Made by a program: the position numbers and the translations under genes. This document shows, in pieces, positions 31,951 to 41,170 of a stretch of 64,000 nucleotides of DNA (positions are counted from its first letter, which is position 1; every line of letters begins with the position of its first letter). The stretch comes from an uncultured Oscillospiraceae bacterium. GTDB taxonomy: Bacteria > Bacillota > Clostridia > Oscillospirales > Oscillospiraceae. Location: positions 43,456-107,455 of the forward strand of contig CAKTHQ010000002.1 in assembly GCA_934565415.1 (NCBI GenBank), given 5' to 3'. The notes beneath the pieces were generated by a model. That model saw only the letters and a list, made by a program, of their open reading frames with translations, was not told the origin of the DNA and ran no database searches.

Positions 31951-32574
31951 ATGGAGAAGTGCCTGATCTTCTGTGCCGGAGGCTTTGACAAGCTGATTGA
32001 GCCGGCGGGAAACGCTTACATCATTGCGGCAGACGGGGGCCTGGCCCATCTGAAAGCACTGGGGCTCCGGCCCGATGCCATCATCGGGGACTTTGATTCC
32101 CTGTGTTATGTTCCCCAAGGGGCGGAGGTCTACCCGGTGGAAAAGGACGACACCGACGGAATGCTGGCGGTAAAGCTGGGGCTGAAAAAGGGCTTCCGGG
32201 ATTTCCTGGTTTACGGCAGCCTGGATGGCCCCAGGCTGGACCACACCGTGGCAAACTACCAGCTGCTGCAATACCTGTGCGACCACGGGGCAAAGGGAAC
32301 CCTGGTAGGGTTGACCTTCTGCGCCACAGTGGTAAAAAACGGAGAAATCCGGTTCTCCGGCGGGGACTACGGGGATATTTCCGTATTTTGCATGGGAAAG
32401 GATGCCCTGGGCGTAACCATCGAAGGGCTGTACTATCCCCTGGAAAACGGCACCCTGACCCCGGGCTTTCCCCTGGGCGTCAGCAATCATTTTACAAAGA
32501 ACACAGTCCGCATCGCGGTAGCGGACGGATCTCTGCTTGTCCTGTGGCGTCGGGAAGCGGGGCTGCCAAAGTGA
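31951..32574 (+). CDS. thiN: thiamine diphosphokinase
   Basis: Transfers pyrophosphate from ATP to thiamine to make the cofactor. 207 residues, normal length. N-terminal IIAADGGLAHLKALGLRPDA, the GDFDS motif and EKDDTDGMLAVKLGL are the ATP/Mg sites; the C-terminal beta region has LPLGVSNHF-like GFPLGVSNHFTKN for thiamine binding. The ATG at 31951 follows GGGAGG. Followed by the ATPase gene after 72 bases holding a perfect 8-bp hairpin (32586-32607). Confidence 0.93.
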   Translation: MEKCLIFCAGGFDKLIEPAGNAYIIAADGGLAHLKALGLRPDAIIGDFDSLCYVPQGAEVYPVEKDDTDGMLAVKLGLKKGFRDFLVYGSLDGPRLDHTVANYQLLQYLCDHGAKGTLVGLTFCATVVKNGEIRFSGGDYGDISVFCMGKDALGVTIEGLYYPLENGTLTPGFPLGVSNHFTKNTVRIAVADGSLLVLWRREAGLPK

Positions 32575-32585
32575 AGAATATCCCA

Positions 32586-32607
32586 GCCTTCCCCTCCCAG
32601 GGAAGGC
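32586..32607. other. hairpin between thiamine kinase and P-type ATPase genes
   Basis: GCCTTCCC-CTCCCA-GGGAAGGC, perfect 8-bp stem, no T-run. Weak terminator or processing site; the downstream gene has its own ribosome site (AAAGGAG). Confidence 0.5.
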
Positions 32608-32646
32608 ATTGGGGGACGCAAGCAACCATTCAAAAGGAGTCTTTTT

Positions 32647-35055
32647 ATGTCCGACCAAATAGAACCCCTGCACGCAGACCCGGAAAAGGGCCTGACGGGG
32701 CAGGAGGCGCAGGCACGGCAGGATGCCGGCCTCCACGGGGGCACGGCGGAAAGTCCGGCCCTGAGTGAAAAAGAAATCGTCCTGCGGCATTGCCTGACCT
32801 TTTTTAACTTTGTCTTTATCGGCCTGGCGGTGCTGCTGCTGGTAGGCCGGTCCTCCCCAAAAAACATGGGCTTTTTGGGGGTTGTGATCATCAATACGGT
32901 CATCGGCATTGTCCAGGAAATACGGGCCAAGCGGGCGGTGGAAAAGCTGTCCCTGCTTGCCAAGCGGCCTGTAAAGGTTCTGCGGGACGGGGGCCTTACT
33001 TCTTTGGAGCCGGAGAAAATCGTCCGGGATGACATCGCCGAATTTGGCCAGGGGGATCAGATCTGTGCCGATGGCATTCTCCGCTCCGGCGAAATCACCG
33101 TCAACGAATCCCTGCTCACCGGCGAAGCGGACGGGGTAGAAAAGCGTCCGGGCGACCCGGTCCATTCCGGCAGCGTGGTCCTCACCGGCCGGGGCCGGGT
33201 GGAGCTGACCGCCGTGGGGGCGGACTCCGGCGCGGCCAAGCTCAGCCGGGAGGCCAAGCAGAACCCCCGGGGGAAGAAATCGGAAATGATCCGCTCCCTG
33301 GACCGGCTGATTTTGTTTCTGGGCATCGCCCTGGTGCCGGTGGGCAGCATCCTCTTCTATCAGGAATACCGGGTTCTGGGCTTAGGGCTGCAGCAGAGCA
33401 CCGAGGGCACCGTAGCGGCTCTCATCGGCATGATCCCCGAAGGGCTGTACCTTTTAACCAGCATCGCCCTGGCGGTATCCGCCCAGAAGCTCAGCAAAAA
33501 CCGGGTCCTCATCCAGGATATGAACAGCATCGAAACCCTGGCCAGGGTAGATGTACTGTGCGTGGACAAAACCGGCACCATCACCGAGCCGGATATGGTG
33601 GTAGATAATCTGTTGCCCCTGGGAGATACGCTGCTGCCCGAAGAGCTGGAGGATATTCTCACCGCCATGTACGGCTCTACGGAGCCGGACAACGCTACGG
33701 CCAAGGCCATGAAGGAGCTGTTCTCCGGAGAGAGCAGCCTAAAATGCACCCATCGGGTGCCCTTCTCCCCGGAAACCAAGTGGTACGGCTGCGAATTCGA
33801 AGAAACGGGCAGCTTTGTGGTGGGTGCCCCGGAGTTTTTGCTGAAGGGCCGGGAGGACCAATGGAATATTGGCTCTTGGGCCGCCCAGGGCTACCGGGTA
33901 CTGCTGCTGGCAGGCTACGGCGCCCCTCTGGCGCCGGGGCCCCTGGACCCCAGCCTGGTAACGCCCCTGGCCCTGGTGCTGCTTACCGGCAAGCTCCGGC
34001 CCGGCGCCAAAGATACCTTTGCCTATTTTGCCCAGCAGGGGGTGACGGTCAAGGTCATCTCCGGCGACAACCCGGCTACCGTCAGCCAGATTGCCCGGCA
34101 GGCCGGGATCCCGGGCAGCGAAAGCTATGTGGATGCCTCCACCCTGGATACCCCGGAAAAGCTGAAGGAGGCTGCCATCCGGTATACCGTCTTCGGCCGG
34201 GTAACCCCCCAGCAGAAAAAGGACCTGGTGGCAGCCCTGCAAAAGAAAAAGCACACCGTGGCCATGACCGGCGACGGCGTAAACGACTTGCTTGCCATGA
34301 AGCAGGCCAACTGCTCCATCGCTATGGCCTCCGGTGCGGAGGCAGCCAGCAGTCTGGGGAGCCTGGTGCTGCTGGACTCCGATTTTTCCGCCATGCCCGG
34401 CGTGGTCGCAGAGGGCCGCCGGGTCATCAACAATATCCAGCGGGCGGCCAGCCTGTTTTTGGTGAAGAATATCTTCTCCCTGTTTTTGTCCGTCATTACC
34501 CTGTTTACCGCCTGGCCCTATCCGTTGGGGCCCATCCATCTGACGGTCATTTCCTCCATGACCATTGGCATTCCCTCCTTTATCCTGACCTTTGAGCCCA
34601 AGTACGACCGGGTAAAAGGCAAGTTCCTGCCCACGGTTTTGCGGCGGGCCTTCCCGGGAGGGCTGTGCAATGTGTTCGTTGTGCTGGTGTGCCAGGCCTT
34701 TATGGCGGTATTCGGCCTGCCGGCCGAAGAGGGCTCTACCATCTGCGCAGCCATTTTGTCCTTTGTAGGCCTGTTGGTGCTGTTCCAGGTCTGTAAGCCC
34801 TTCAACCTGTTCCGCAGAGTCCTGTGGTGGGCCATGGCGGCGGGAATCGTAGTATGCTTTACCCTGCTGGGAGATATTCTGGACCTGCACACCTGGTCTA
34901 TGGAAGCACGGCTCGTTATGGGCACGCTGCTTCTGATGACGCCGACGGTGTTCTTTCTGCTCCAGCGCATTTTTGATACCGTCTACGCCGCCAGGCTGCG
35001 GGTCACGGCCTGGATGGCAAATACATGGAGGAAAGTGCTGGGGAAGGATAAATAA
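32647..35055 (+). CDS. HAD-IC family P-type cation-transporting ATPase
   Basis: 802 residues with the full P-type plan: actuator motif NESLLTGEADGVEKRPGD, phosphorylation site CVDKTGTITEPD (near residue 310), TGDGVNDLLAM hinge (near 540), and eight to ten membrane helices including FFNFVFIGLAVLLLV and a C-terminal cluster. No heavy-metal domain and no CPx motif. The membrane motif IPEGLYLL replaces the PEGLP of classical Ca/Mg pumps, as in CtpE-like proteins; the ion is uncertain (Ca2+ or Mg2+ most likely). Confidence 0.9.
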   Translation: MSDQIEPLHADPEKGLTGQEAQARQDAGLHGGTAESPALSEKEIVLRHCLTFFNFVFIGLAVLLLVGRSSPKNMGFLGVVIINTVIGIVQEIRAKRAVEKLSLLAKRPVKVLRDGGLTSLEPEKIVRDDIAEFGQGDQICADGILRSGEITVNESLLTGEADGVEKRPGDPVHSGSVVLTGRGRVELTAVGADSGAAKLSREAKQNPRGKKSEMIRSLDRLILFLGIALVPVGSILFYQEYRVLGLGLQQSTEGTVAALIGMIPEGLYLLTSIALAVSAQKLSKNRVLIQDMNSIETLARVDVLCVDKTGTITEPDMVVDNLLPLGDTLLPEELEDILTAMYGSTEPDNATAKAMKELFSGESSLKCTHRVPFSPETKWYGCEFEETGSFVVGAPEFLLKGREDQWNIGSWAAQGYRVLLLAGYGAPLAPGPLDPSLVTPLALVLLTGKLRPGAKDTFAYFAQQGVTVKVISGDNPATVSQIARQAGIPGSESYVDASTLDTPEKLKEAAIRYTVFGRVTPQQKKDLVAALQKKKHTVAMTGDGVNDLLAMKQANCSIAMASGAEAASSLGSLVLLDSDFSAMPGVVAEGRRVINNIQRAASLFLVKNIFSLFLSVITLFTAWPYPLGPIHLTVISSMTIGIPSFILTFEPKYDRVKGKFLPTVLRRAFPGGLCNVFVVLVCQAFMAVFGLPAEEGSTICAAILSFVGLLVLFQVCKPFNLFRRVLWWAMAAGIVVCFTLLGDILDLHTWSMEARLVMGTLLLMTPTVFFLLQRIFDTVYAARLRVTAWMANTWRKVLGKDK

Positions 35056-35067
35056 GGGGGACCTTCC

Positions 35068-36420
35068 ATGCGTACCTACAATCTGAAAAAAGAGCCGGGG
35101 CTCCCCCTGTACGAATCTCTGTACCGGTCAATCCGGGAGGACATTCGCACCGGGGTCCTTGCTCCGGGAGAAAAGCTGCCCTCCAAGCGGGCCCTGGCCG
35201 CCAACCTGGAGGTGGGCAAAACCACTGTAGAAGGGGCCTATTCCCAGCTTTTGGAGGAAGGGTATATTTTCTCCCGGGAACGGCAGGGCTTCTTTGTGGA
35301 GTCGGTAGAGGAGCATCCGGCCCCCATGGCGCTGCCGCCGGTGGAAATTCCGGCCGAACCGTCACAAGCTGCGGACCTGACCGGCAACGGCACCGGGCAG
35401 TTTCCCTTTTCCGTCTGGGCAAAGCTCCAGCGGGAGGTGGTGCTGGACTACGGCAAGGAGCTGCTGTCCCCCATGGACCCCCGGGGAGCGGAAATCCTGC
35501 GCCGGGCCATTGCCAGGAACCTTTCGGATTTCCGCGGGCTGCAAATTCGCCCTGAAAACATTCTGGTGGGCGCAGGTACGGACTTTTTGTACAATCTTCT
35601 GCTGCAGCTTCTGGGCCAGGATCTGGTGTATGGCGTGGAAGACCCGGGCTACGGCAAAATCCGGAAAATCTACGCTGCCGGAGGGGTCCGCTGCCGCCCC
35701 ATTCCCATGGATGACCGGGGCATACCGGTTGAAGAAATCGGGGATGCCCAGGTGCTCCATATCTCCCCGGGCCACCACTTCCCTACCGGCATCGTCACCC
35801 CCGTCGGGCGCCGCCGGGAAATGCTGGACTGGGCCAGGAGTACCGGGGGCTATATCATCGAGGATGATTACGATACGGAGTTCCGCTTCCGGGGCCACCC
35901 CATCCCGCCCATGCAGGCCATGGACCCGGAGCGGGTAATCTACCTGAATACCTTCTCCAAAACCCTGTCTCCCTCCATCCGCATCAGCTATATGGTGCTG
36001 CCCCCCGCCCTTATGGAGCGCTTCCAAAAGAAGCTGGGCTTCTACGGCTGCACCGTGGCCAGCTTTGAGCAGTATACCCTGGCCCGGTTCCTGGACCGGG
36101 GCTACTTTGAAAAGCACATCAACCGGATGCGGAAATTCTACCGGGCCCGGCGGAACCGGGTCATCTCCCTGCTGGAAAATTGCCCGGAGGCAAAAAAATT
36201 TACCATCCAGGAGGAGGACGCGGGGCTCCATTTCCTGCTGAAAGTAGAAACCGATCTAAGTGACACGGCCCTAACGGAGGCCTTCCAAAGCCAGGGCCTG
36301 AAGGTTCAGGCTTTAAGCAGCTTCTACGCCGAGCCGGAGGACCGGCATTGCCTGGTCATCAACTACTCCGGCGTGGATGAGGAACGGCTGAAAGAGGCCC
36401 TGGCAGGGCTGCGGCTGTAA
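35068..36420 (+). CDS. MocR-type regulator (GntR DNA-binding plus aminotransferase domain)
   Basis: 450 residues. N-terminal winged helix (LYRSIREDIRTGVLAPGEKL, PSKRALAANLEVGKTTVEGA), then an aminotransferase-like domain with IEDDYDTEFRF and the PLP-lysine region NTFSKTLSPSIRISYM. Such proteins sense PLP-linked signals and often control vitamin B6 or amino-acid genes (PdxR, GabR). 12 bases separate it from the ATPase gene; no adjacent pdx genes, so the target is unknown. GGGGGACC precedes the ATG. Confidence 0.92.
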   Translation: MRTYNLKKEPGLPLYESLYRSIREDIRTGVLAPGEKLPSKRALAANLEVGKTTVEGAYSQLLEEGYIFSRERQGFFVESVEEHPAPMALPPVEIPAEPSQAADLTGNGTGQFPFSVWAKLQREVVLDYGKELLSPMDPRGAEILRRAIARNLSDFRGLQIRPENILVGAGTDFLYNLLLQLLGQDLVYGVEDPGYGKIRKIYAAGGVRCRPIPMDDRGIPVEEIGDAQVLHISPGHHFPTGIVTPVGRRREMLDWARSTGGYIIEDDYDTEFRFRGHPIPPMQAMDPERVIYLNTFSKTLSPSIRISYMVLPPALMERFQKKLGFYGCTVASFEQYTLARFLDRGYFEKHINRMRKFYRARRNRVISLLENCPEAKKFTIQEEDAGLHFLLKVETDLSDTALTEAFQSQGLKVQALSSFYAEPEDRHCLVINYSGVDEERLKEALAGLRL

Positions 36421-36445
36421 AATTGGAAAATAAGGATCTGTAAAG

Positions 36446-36474
36446 CTCTCCTTCCCCTTGGGGGGAGCAGAGTT
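36446..36474 (+). other. imperfect hairpin after the MocR gene
   Basis: GCTCTCCTTCCCC-TT-GGGGGGAGC type stem. No clear T-run; may slow transcription between the MocR gene and the hydrolase gene. Confidence 0.35.
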
Positions 36475-36524
36475 CCACAACTCCCCACCTGTATCCCTAC
36501 TAAAAAAGAAAGGATCGTATCTTT

Positions 36525-37532
36525 ATGGAATCTCCCATCAAAATCGGAAAAAACTACATCCGCAAAAAGCGGAATGAAGTGCTGAAAAAAGGCGCCCTGG
36601 TGGCTGCCGGCGTCGGGGCCGGGGCTCTGGCGGTCAGCTGCGGCGTGGCCCAGGCCATGTCGGATATGGGAACCAACCGGCGGATGCCGGTCTACGGTAA
36701 GCTCATGAATGTCACCGGGGACAAGAAGGATGAGGACTTTACGGCCCGCCGGAACCGGGCCAGCCAGGAATTAAAGGCCACGGTAAGCGAAACCGTAACG
36801 GTGCAATCCTTCGACGGTCTGACCCTGACGGGGCACCTGGTAAAGGCCGAGCATCCCCAGCGGCTGATTATCGCCTTCCACGGCTGGCGGTCCAGCTGGA
36901 ATCGGGATTTCTGCATGGTGGCTCCTTTCTGGAAGGAGGCCGGCTGCCATGTGGTGTATGTGGACCAGCGGGCTCATGGGCAGAGCGCCGGAAAATTCCT
37001 GGGTATGGGTCTTCTGGAACGGAAGGATTGCCTTTCCTGGGCCACCTGGGCAGCAGAAAATTACCCGGATCTGCCCATTTACCTAAGCGGCATTTCCATG
37101 GGTGCCACCACCGTCCTGATGGCGGCGGGAGAGGACCTGCCCAAAAACATCAAGGGCATCCAGGCCGACTGCGGCTACACCTCCCCCAAGGCCATCTGGA
37201 AGCACGTTGTGGAAAACAATCTGCATATGGCCTATACCCCGGTCCGCCAGGCCTGGCTGGACGGCTCCTTCCGCCTGAAGCTCCATCAGGGCCTGGGCAG
37301 CTATTCCACGGTTACGGCCATGCAGGCCTGCAAAGTTCCCATTCTCTTCGTCCACGGCACGGAGGACGCCTTTGTGCCCATCCAAATGACCTACGAAAAC
37401 TATCTGGCCTGCGCCGCTCCCCATCGGCTTGTGGTCATTCCCGGTGCCGGTCACGGCATGAGCTACGCCCTGGAGCCGGAGACCTGCCAGAGAGCCATGA
37501 AGGACTTCTGGCAGGAATACGACCACACATAA
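36525..37532 (+). CDS. alpha/beta hydrolase, membrane-anchored or secreted
   Basis: 335 residues. A hydrophobic segment near the start (GALVAAGVGAGALAVSCGVA, residues ~24-43) suggests an N-terminal anchor. The hydrolase core shows an oxyanion region IIAFHGWRSSWNRD, the nucleophile elbow LSGISMGATTVLM (GxSxG), an aspartate in VHGTEDAFVP and the final histidine in GAGHGMSYA. Similar proteins (YfhR/BAAT-like family) have unknown substrates. Ends with a strong bidirectional terminator. Confidence 0.88.
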   Translation: MESPIKIGKNYIRKKRNEVLKKGALVAAGVGAGALAVSCGVAQAMSDMGTNRRMPVYGKLMNVTGDKKDEDFTARRNRASQELKATVSETVTVQSFDGLTLTGHLVKAEHPQRLIIAFHGWRSSWNRDFCMVAPFWKEAGCHVVYVDQRAHGQSAGKFLGMGLLERKDCLSWATWAAENYPDLPIYLSGISMGATTVLMAAGEDLPKNIKGIQADCGYTSPKAIWKHVVENNLHMAYTPVRQAWLDGSFRLKLHQGLGSYSTVTAMQACKVPILFVHGTEDAFVPIQMTYENYLACAAPHRLVVIPGAGHGMSYALEPETCQRAMKDFWQEYDHT

Positions 37533-37536
37533 AAAG

Positions 37537-37577
37537 AAGCTGCGAACCCGTTTTTCTTGGGTTCGCAGCCTTTTTAT
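37537..37577. terminator. bidirectional terminator between hydrolase and SdpI-like gene
   Basis: GCTGCGAACCC, loop, GGGTTCGCAGC, flanked by AAAAAG on the left and CTTTTT on the right. Confidence 0.9.
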
Positions 37578-38092
37578 TGCTCTTTTCTTTTTACCCTTCT
37601 TCTCAGCTCGCCCTTGCGGTTAAACCAGAACATGGCAAGGCCGTTGATGCCCAGGGTTGCCAAGCCGGCCAGCACAACCTGCCAGATCAGGCACTTGGCG
37701 GTCAGCCAGGCCATTGCGGAAATGTCCATACCGGGGAATCGGAGGCTGATCACCAGCATCACAACGGTGAGAACCAGCCCCAGGGACCCCAAAATCAAGC
37801 CTGCAATGCGCTGGGTAAACCGCCAGGCATGGACACTGCCCATGCCGAAAAAGCAGCGGTAGCCAAAGTAGTAATTTGCCTCCTTTGGCACCAGGAACAG
37901 GTAGCACAGGCCCAGGACCAAAAGGAGAACAGGCCCAATCATAATACAGATCCGGCACAAAAGCAGGACCTTGGAAAAGACGGTGTCCAGCTGCGGTAGC
38001 ATCTGTGCCGGATCGAGCCCGTCCAGGGCTTTTTGGATGGCTTCAAAATCCAGGGCCGCCTCCGTGGCGGCAGTGGCTGTGGTGGTGAGCAT
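37574..38092 (-). CDS. SdpI-family membrane protein
   Basis: 172 residues with four hydrophobic segments. The motif NYYFGYRCFFGMGSVHAWRF after the first helix matches the N-x-x-x-GYR-T...W-x-x-A-N pattern of SdpI, the immunity protein against the SDP killing peptide in B. subtilis. Most homologues have no known role. The start overlaps the nrdR stop by one base (TAATG), so both genes are translated from one mRNA. Confidence 0.72.
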   Translation of the reverse strand: MLTTTATAATEAALDFEAIQKALDGLDPAQMLPQLDTVFSKVLLLCRICIMIGPVLLLVLGLCYLFLVPKEANYYFGYRCFFGMGSVHAWRFTQRIAGLILGSLGLVLTVVMLVISLRFPGMDISAMAWLTAKCLIWQVVLAGLATLGINGLAMFWFNRKGELRRRVKRKEQ

Positions 38093-38547
38093 TATTTTTC
38101 CTCCAGGAATTTACTGATCTCCTTCATAAAGCTGCTGGCATCCTGAAACTGATGGTAGATGGAGGCGAAGCGGATATAGGCCACCTCGTCTACGGGCTTC
38201 AGCCGCTCCATGACCATCTCCCCCAGGCGCTCGGTGGTGACCTCCCGAACAAGGGAGTTCTGCACCGCCTGCTCAATTTCCGTTGCGATACGTTCCAGCT
38301 CTACAATGTCTGCCTTCCGCTTATCGAAGGCCCGGATCATGCTGTTGACGATTTTATTCTTATCAAAATTCTGCCGGGAGCCGTTGCGCTTGACAACCAG
38401 AATGGGCAGTGTTTCCACCACCTCGTAGGTTGTAAACCGGTGCTGGCACCGGATACACTCCCGGCGCCGGCGGATGCTGAGTCCGTCCTCAGAATGCCGG
38501 GAATCGATCACTTTGCTTTCCTGATCTCCGCAGAAGGGGCATTTCAT
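38092..38547 (-). CDS. nrdR: transcriptional repressor NrdR
   Basis: 151 residues: zinc ribbon CPFCGDQESKVIDSRHSEDG, then RRRRECIRCQHRFTTYE, followed by an ATP-cone domain (LVVKRNGSRQNFDKNKIVNS, MIRAFDKRK). It senses dATP/ATP and represses ribonucleotide reductase genes. Full length. The ATG at 38547 begins MKCPFCG, as in all NrdR proteins; upstream extension is rejected. Confidence 0.96.
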   Translation of the reverse strand: MKCPFCGDQESKVIDSRHSEDGLSIRRRRECIRCQHRFTTYEVVETLPILVVKRNGSRQNFDKNKIVNSMIRAFDKRKADIVELERIATEIEQAVQNSLVREVTTERLGEMVMERLKPVDEVAYIRFASIYHQFQDASSFMKEISKFLEEK

Positions 38548-38701
38548 AGCGCACTTCCTCCACTCTGGCTTTTTGATTTTTATTATTATACCAGATGAAA
38601 AAAGCCCTGTAAACCCCGGAGTTCCACAAATTCCCATTTTCCCCTTGCCTTTTTGAGGCAAATGGACTAAAATGTCAATAGTATCATTTTTAGGAGGTCC
38701 T

Positions 38702-39100
38702 ATGCGCAAAACCGTCCTGCATATTGCCTGGGGTGCTGCCTATATTCTGTGCGCCTGTCTGGGATTTATCCAGCAGCGGTCCGCCGGGGTACAGGGGCTG
38801 CTCACGGCTCTGTCCCTTCTCTTTTTTCTGCCTCCGGCGCTGCTGCTGTTCTTTGCCGCCCGGGAGGGGGACAAAAAAGAGATTCTGCTTTTATTTCGTC
38901 TGAGTCTGCTTTCCCTGGGGCTGACTCTTTTGGGGCTGGTGCTGGCCATTGCCACCGCCGCCGGAGGCAAAACGCTGGTAACCCTTGCCAACGCAGCGCT
39001 GGCCCTTGTGTCGGCCCCCATGTACTGTGCCAATTCCTGGGTGCTGTCTCTGTTTTGCTGGGCCTGCCTGCTGTGCGCCGGAATGAAACTCCGGAAATAA
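38702..39100 (+). CDS. small integral membrane protein, unknown function
   Basis: 132 residues with four hydrophobic segments (about 5-22, 32-52, 65-88 and 98-125) and a short charged loop (AAREGDKKE). No family was recognised. TAGGAGG lies 4 bases before the ATG at 38702. DegV follows after 30 bases and may be co-expressed. Confidence 0.7.
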   Translation: MRKTVLHIAWGAAYILCACLGFIQQRSAGVQGLLTALSLLFFLPPALLLFFAAREGDKKEILLLFRLSLLSLGLTLLGLVLAIATAAGGKTLVTLANAALALVSAPMYCANSWVLSLFCWACLLCAGMKLRK

Positions 39101-39130
39101 CGAAACAATCGATAGAATGGAGTGTTTTCT

Positions 39131-39991
39131 ATGTCCTATGTCATCCTTACCGACTCCTGCTGTGATTTTTCCAAGGACCGTTACCAAGCCCTGGGCCTGA
39201 CTGCGCTGCCCCTGACGGTCAACTTCCGGGGCCAGACCTTCCCGGACCGGAATGACGACAGCCTGAAAGATATGTACGCCGGTCTCCGGAACGGCGAAGT
39301 GGCCACCACCTCGGCGGTAAACCCCCAGCAGTGGAAGGATGGGCTCCGCGGCCTGCTGGACAAGGGGCAGGATGTGCTGATTCTGACCTTCTCCTCCGGC
39401 CTTTCTACCACTTATCAGTCCGCCGTCATTGCCGCGGAGGAAATGGCGGAGGAATACCCGGACCGGAAGATTCTGGTGGTGGACAGCCTGTGCGCCTCCC
39501 TGGGCCAGGGGCTGCTTGCCTACTACGCCGCCAAAAAGCGGGACCAGGGTCTTTCCCTGGAGGAACTCCGGGACTGGCTGGAAAGCAATAAGCTGCACCT
39601 GTGCCACTGGTTTACCGTCAACGACCTGATGTACCTGAAGCGGGGCGGCCGGATCAGTGCCGCCACGGCCATTATGGGCACCATGCTCTCCATTAAGCCC
39701 GTGCTCCATGTGGACGACGAAGGGCACCTGGTCAGCGTCTCCAAGGCCCGGGGCAGAAAGGCTTCCATTTCCGCCCTGGCCGACAAGGTGGGGGAACTGG
39801 CAAAGGGCTTTGATAACCCCGTTATGTTCATCTCCCACGGGGACTGCCCGGAGGATGCCAAATACCTGGAGCAGCTGCTGAAAACCCGCTACGGGGTACA
39901 GGAAGTATATATCAATTATGTCGGTGCCGTCATCGGCTCCCACTCCGGCCCCGGAACCCTGGCTCTGTTCTTTATGGGAGAGCATCGGTAA
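39131..39991 (+). CDS. DegV-family fatty-acid-binding protein
   Basis: 286 residues. Typical start YVILTDSCCDFSKDRYQALG, then TTSAVNPQQW, ILTFSSGLSTTYQSA and a FTVNDLMYLKRGGRIS segment that lines the lipid pocket. DegV/FakB proteins present fatty acids to FakA kinase; a fakA gene is not in the window. The ATG at 39131 (ATGGAGTG upstream) is favoured over one three codons earlier. Confidence 0.93.
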   Translation: MSYVILTDSCCDFSKDRYQALGLTALPLTVNFRGQTFPDRNDDSLKDMYAGLRNGEVATTSAVNPQQWKDGLRGLLDKGQDVLILTFSSGLSTTYQSAVIAAEEMAEEYPDRKILVVDSLCASLGQGLLAYYAAKKRDQGLSLEELRDWLESNKLHLCHWFTVNDLMYLKRGGRISAATAIMGTMLSIKPVLHVDDEGHLVSVSKARGRKASISALADKVGELAKGFDNPVMFISHGDCPEDAKYLEQLLKTRYGVQEVYINYVGAVIGSHSGPGTLALFFMGEHR

Positions 39992-40017
39992 GAGGCAATT
40001 GCCCATCCGCAAAAAGA

Positions 40018-40056
40018 AACAGGCTCTCTCCGCCGTGGATTGAGCCTGTTTTTTTC
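40018..40056 (+). terminator. terminator after the DegV gene
   Basis: AACAGGCTC, 15-base loop, GAGCCTGTT, T-run. Confidence 0.85.
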
Positions 40057-40147
40057 GGCCGCTTTTGTGCAAGGAAAGGGGTTGAATTTCCCCCAATTTC
40101 TCTTTATAATAGCAAGCATGACTGAAGAAATCGTAAAGGGAACAAAC

Positions 40148-41125
40148 ATGGTAAAAAAATGGATGCACGGTGTGATCTTTCTCGGCCTGCTGGTCCTGCT
40201 GCTGTTGGCATCGTCCTGGGTCATGACCCCAAAGAACAACACTTATGAGGAAGGAATCGGCGACTTTTTAACGGAGGGCTACCTGGCGGAGCCCATCGAT
40301 TCCCTGGATGTACTGTTCGTAGGGGACAGTGTCCCCCGTTTTGGCATTTGCCCGCCGGTAATCTGGCAGGAGCAGGGCATTCCTTCCTATGTATGCTCCG
40401 GCTATGCAAAGTCGGTACCTTATATGGTCAGCTATTTGCGGAACTTCCTCCGGCGGCAGTCTCCGAAAATCGTGGTGTTGGATGCGGACGTGCTGTTCCG
40501 GAAGCATGATGTGCTGGACTGGCTCCACATGACTTTGGAATACTATTTCCCGGTACTCAAATTCCACAACAACTGGAAGCTGCATAATCCAAAGGCCTTG
40601 CTCCAGTCGGAGCATTACGACAATGTTACCTGGGAAAAGGGGTACTACCTTTGGAAGGATGTCGAGCCCTGGACCAAGGGGGACTATATGGCATCGGATA
40701 CCGGCGAAGAGCCCCTGGCGGAGTCCAGTATCCGGTATCTGAAATGGATCATGAAAATTTGTGAAAAGCGCGGTGCCAGACTGATGCTGGTCAGCGTGCC
40801 CAGCCCCCAGAATATGAGCAGCAAAAAGGACCGTACCCTGAATCGGCTGGCCGGGGAGCTGGAGCTGCCCTACCTGAACCTGAGCCTTCACCTGGACGAA
40901 ATGGGAATCGATTGGGCCACGGACACCCCGGACAAGGGGGACCACCTGAATTGGTGGGGCGCGCAAAAGGTCAGCCGGTACCTGGCCAAGGCCCTTGCGG
41001 ACACCGGCCTTTTGACGGACAGACGGGGGACCCCCGGCTACGAAGCCTGGGACAGCTCCTGCGCCGCATTTTTCGACTACGCCAGCACCGCCAAAGGCAA
41101 CGTAGACATAGAGCAAGCAGAATAA
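40148..41125 (+). CDS. membrane-anchored SGNH/DltD-like protein
   Basis: 325 residues: an N-terminal membrane helix (GVIFLGLLVLLLLASSWVM) and an outside SGNH-hydrolase-like domain with VLFVGDSVPRFGICP (block I GDS) and DHLNWWGAQKVSRYL (block V D-x-x-H). Similar proteins O-acylate or deacylate wall polysaccharides together with an MBOAT acyltransferase, but none is encoded nearby. AAAGGGAAC precedes the ATG at 40148. A terminator follows at once. Confidence 0.8.
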   Translation: MVKKWMHGVIFLGLLVLLLLASSWVMTPKNNTYEEGIGDFLTEGYLAEPIDSLDVLFVGDSVPRFGICPPVIWQEQGIPSYVCSGYAKSVPYMVSYLRNFLRRQSPKIVVLDADVLFRKHDVLDWLHMTLEYYFPVLKFHNNWKLHNPKALLQSEHYDNVTWEKGYYLWKDVEPWTKGDYMASDTGEEPLAESSIRYLKWIMKICEKRGARLMLVSVPSPQNMSSKKDRTLNRLAGELELPYLNLSLHLDEMGIDWATDTPDKGDHLNWWGAQKVSRYLAKALADTGLLTDRRGTPGYEAWDSSCAAFFDYASTAKGNVDIEQAE

Positions 41126-41130
41126 CAAGC

Positions 41131-41168
41131 AAAAACACATCCGCCTTCCTTTCCGGCGGATGTGTTTC
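41131..41168. terminator. bidirectional terminator between SGNH and cation-efflux genes
   Basis: AAACACATCCGCC, loop TTCCTTTCC, GGCGGATGTGTTT. Confidence 0.88.
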
Positions 41169-41170
41169 CC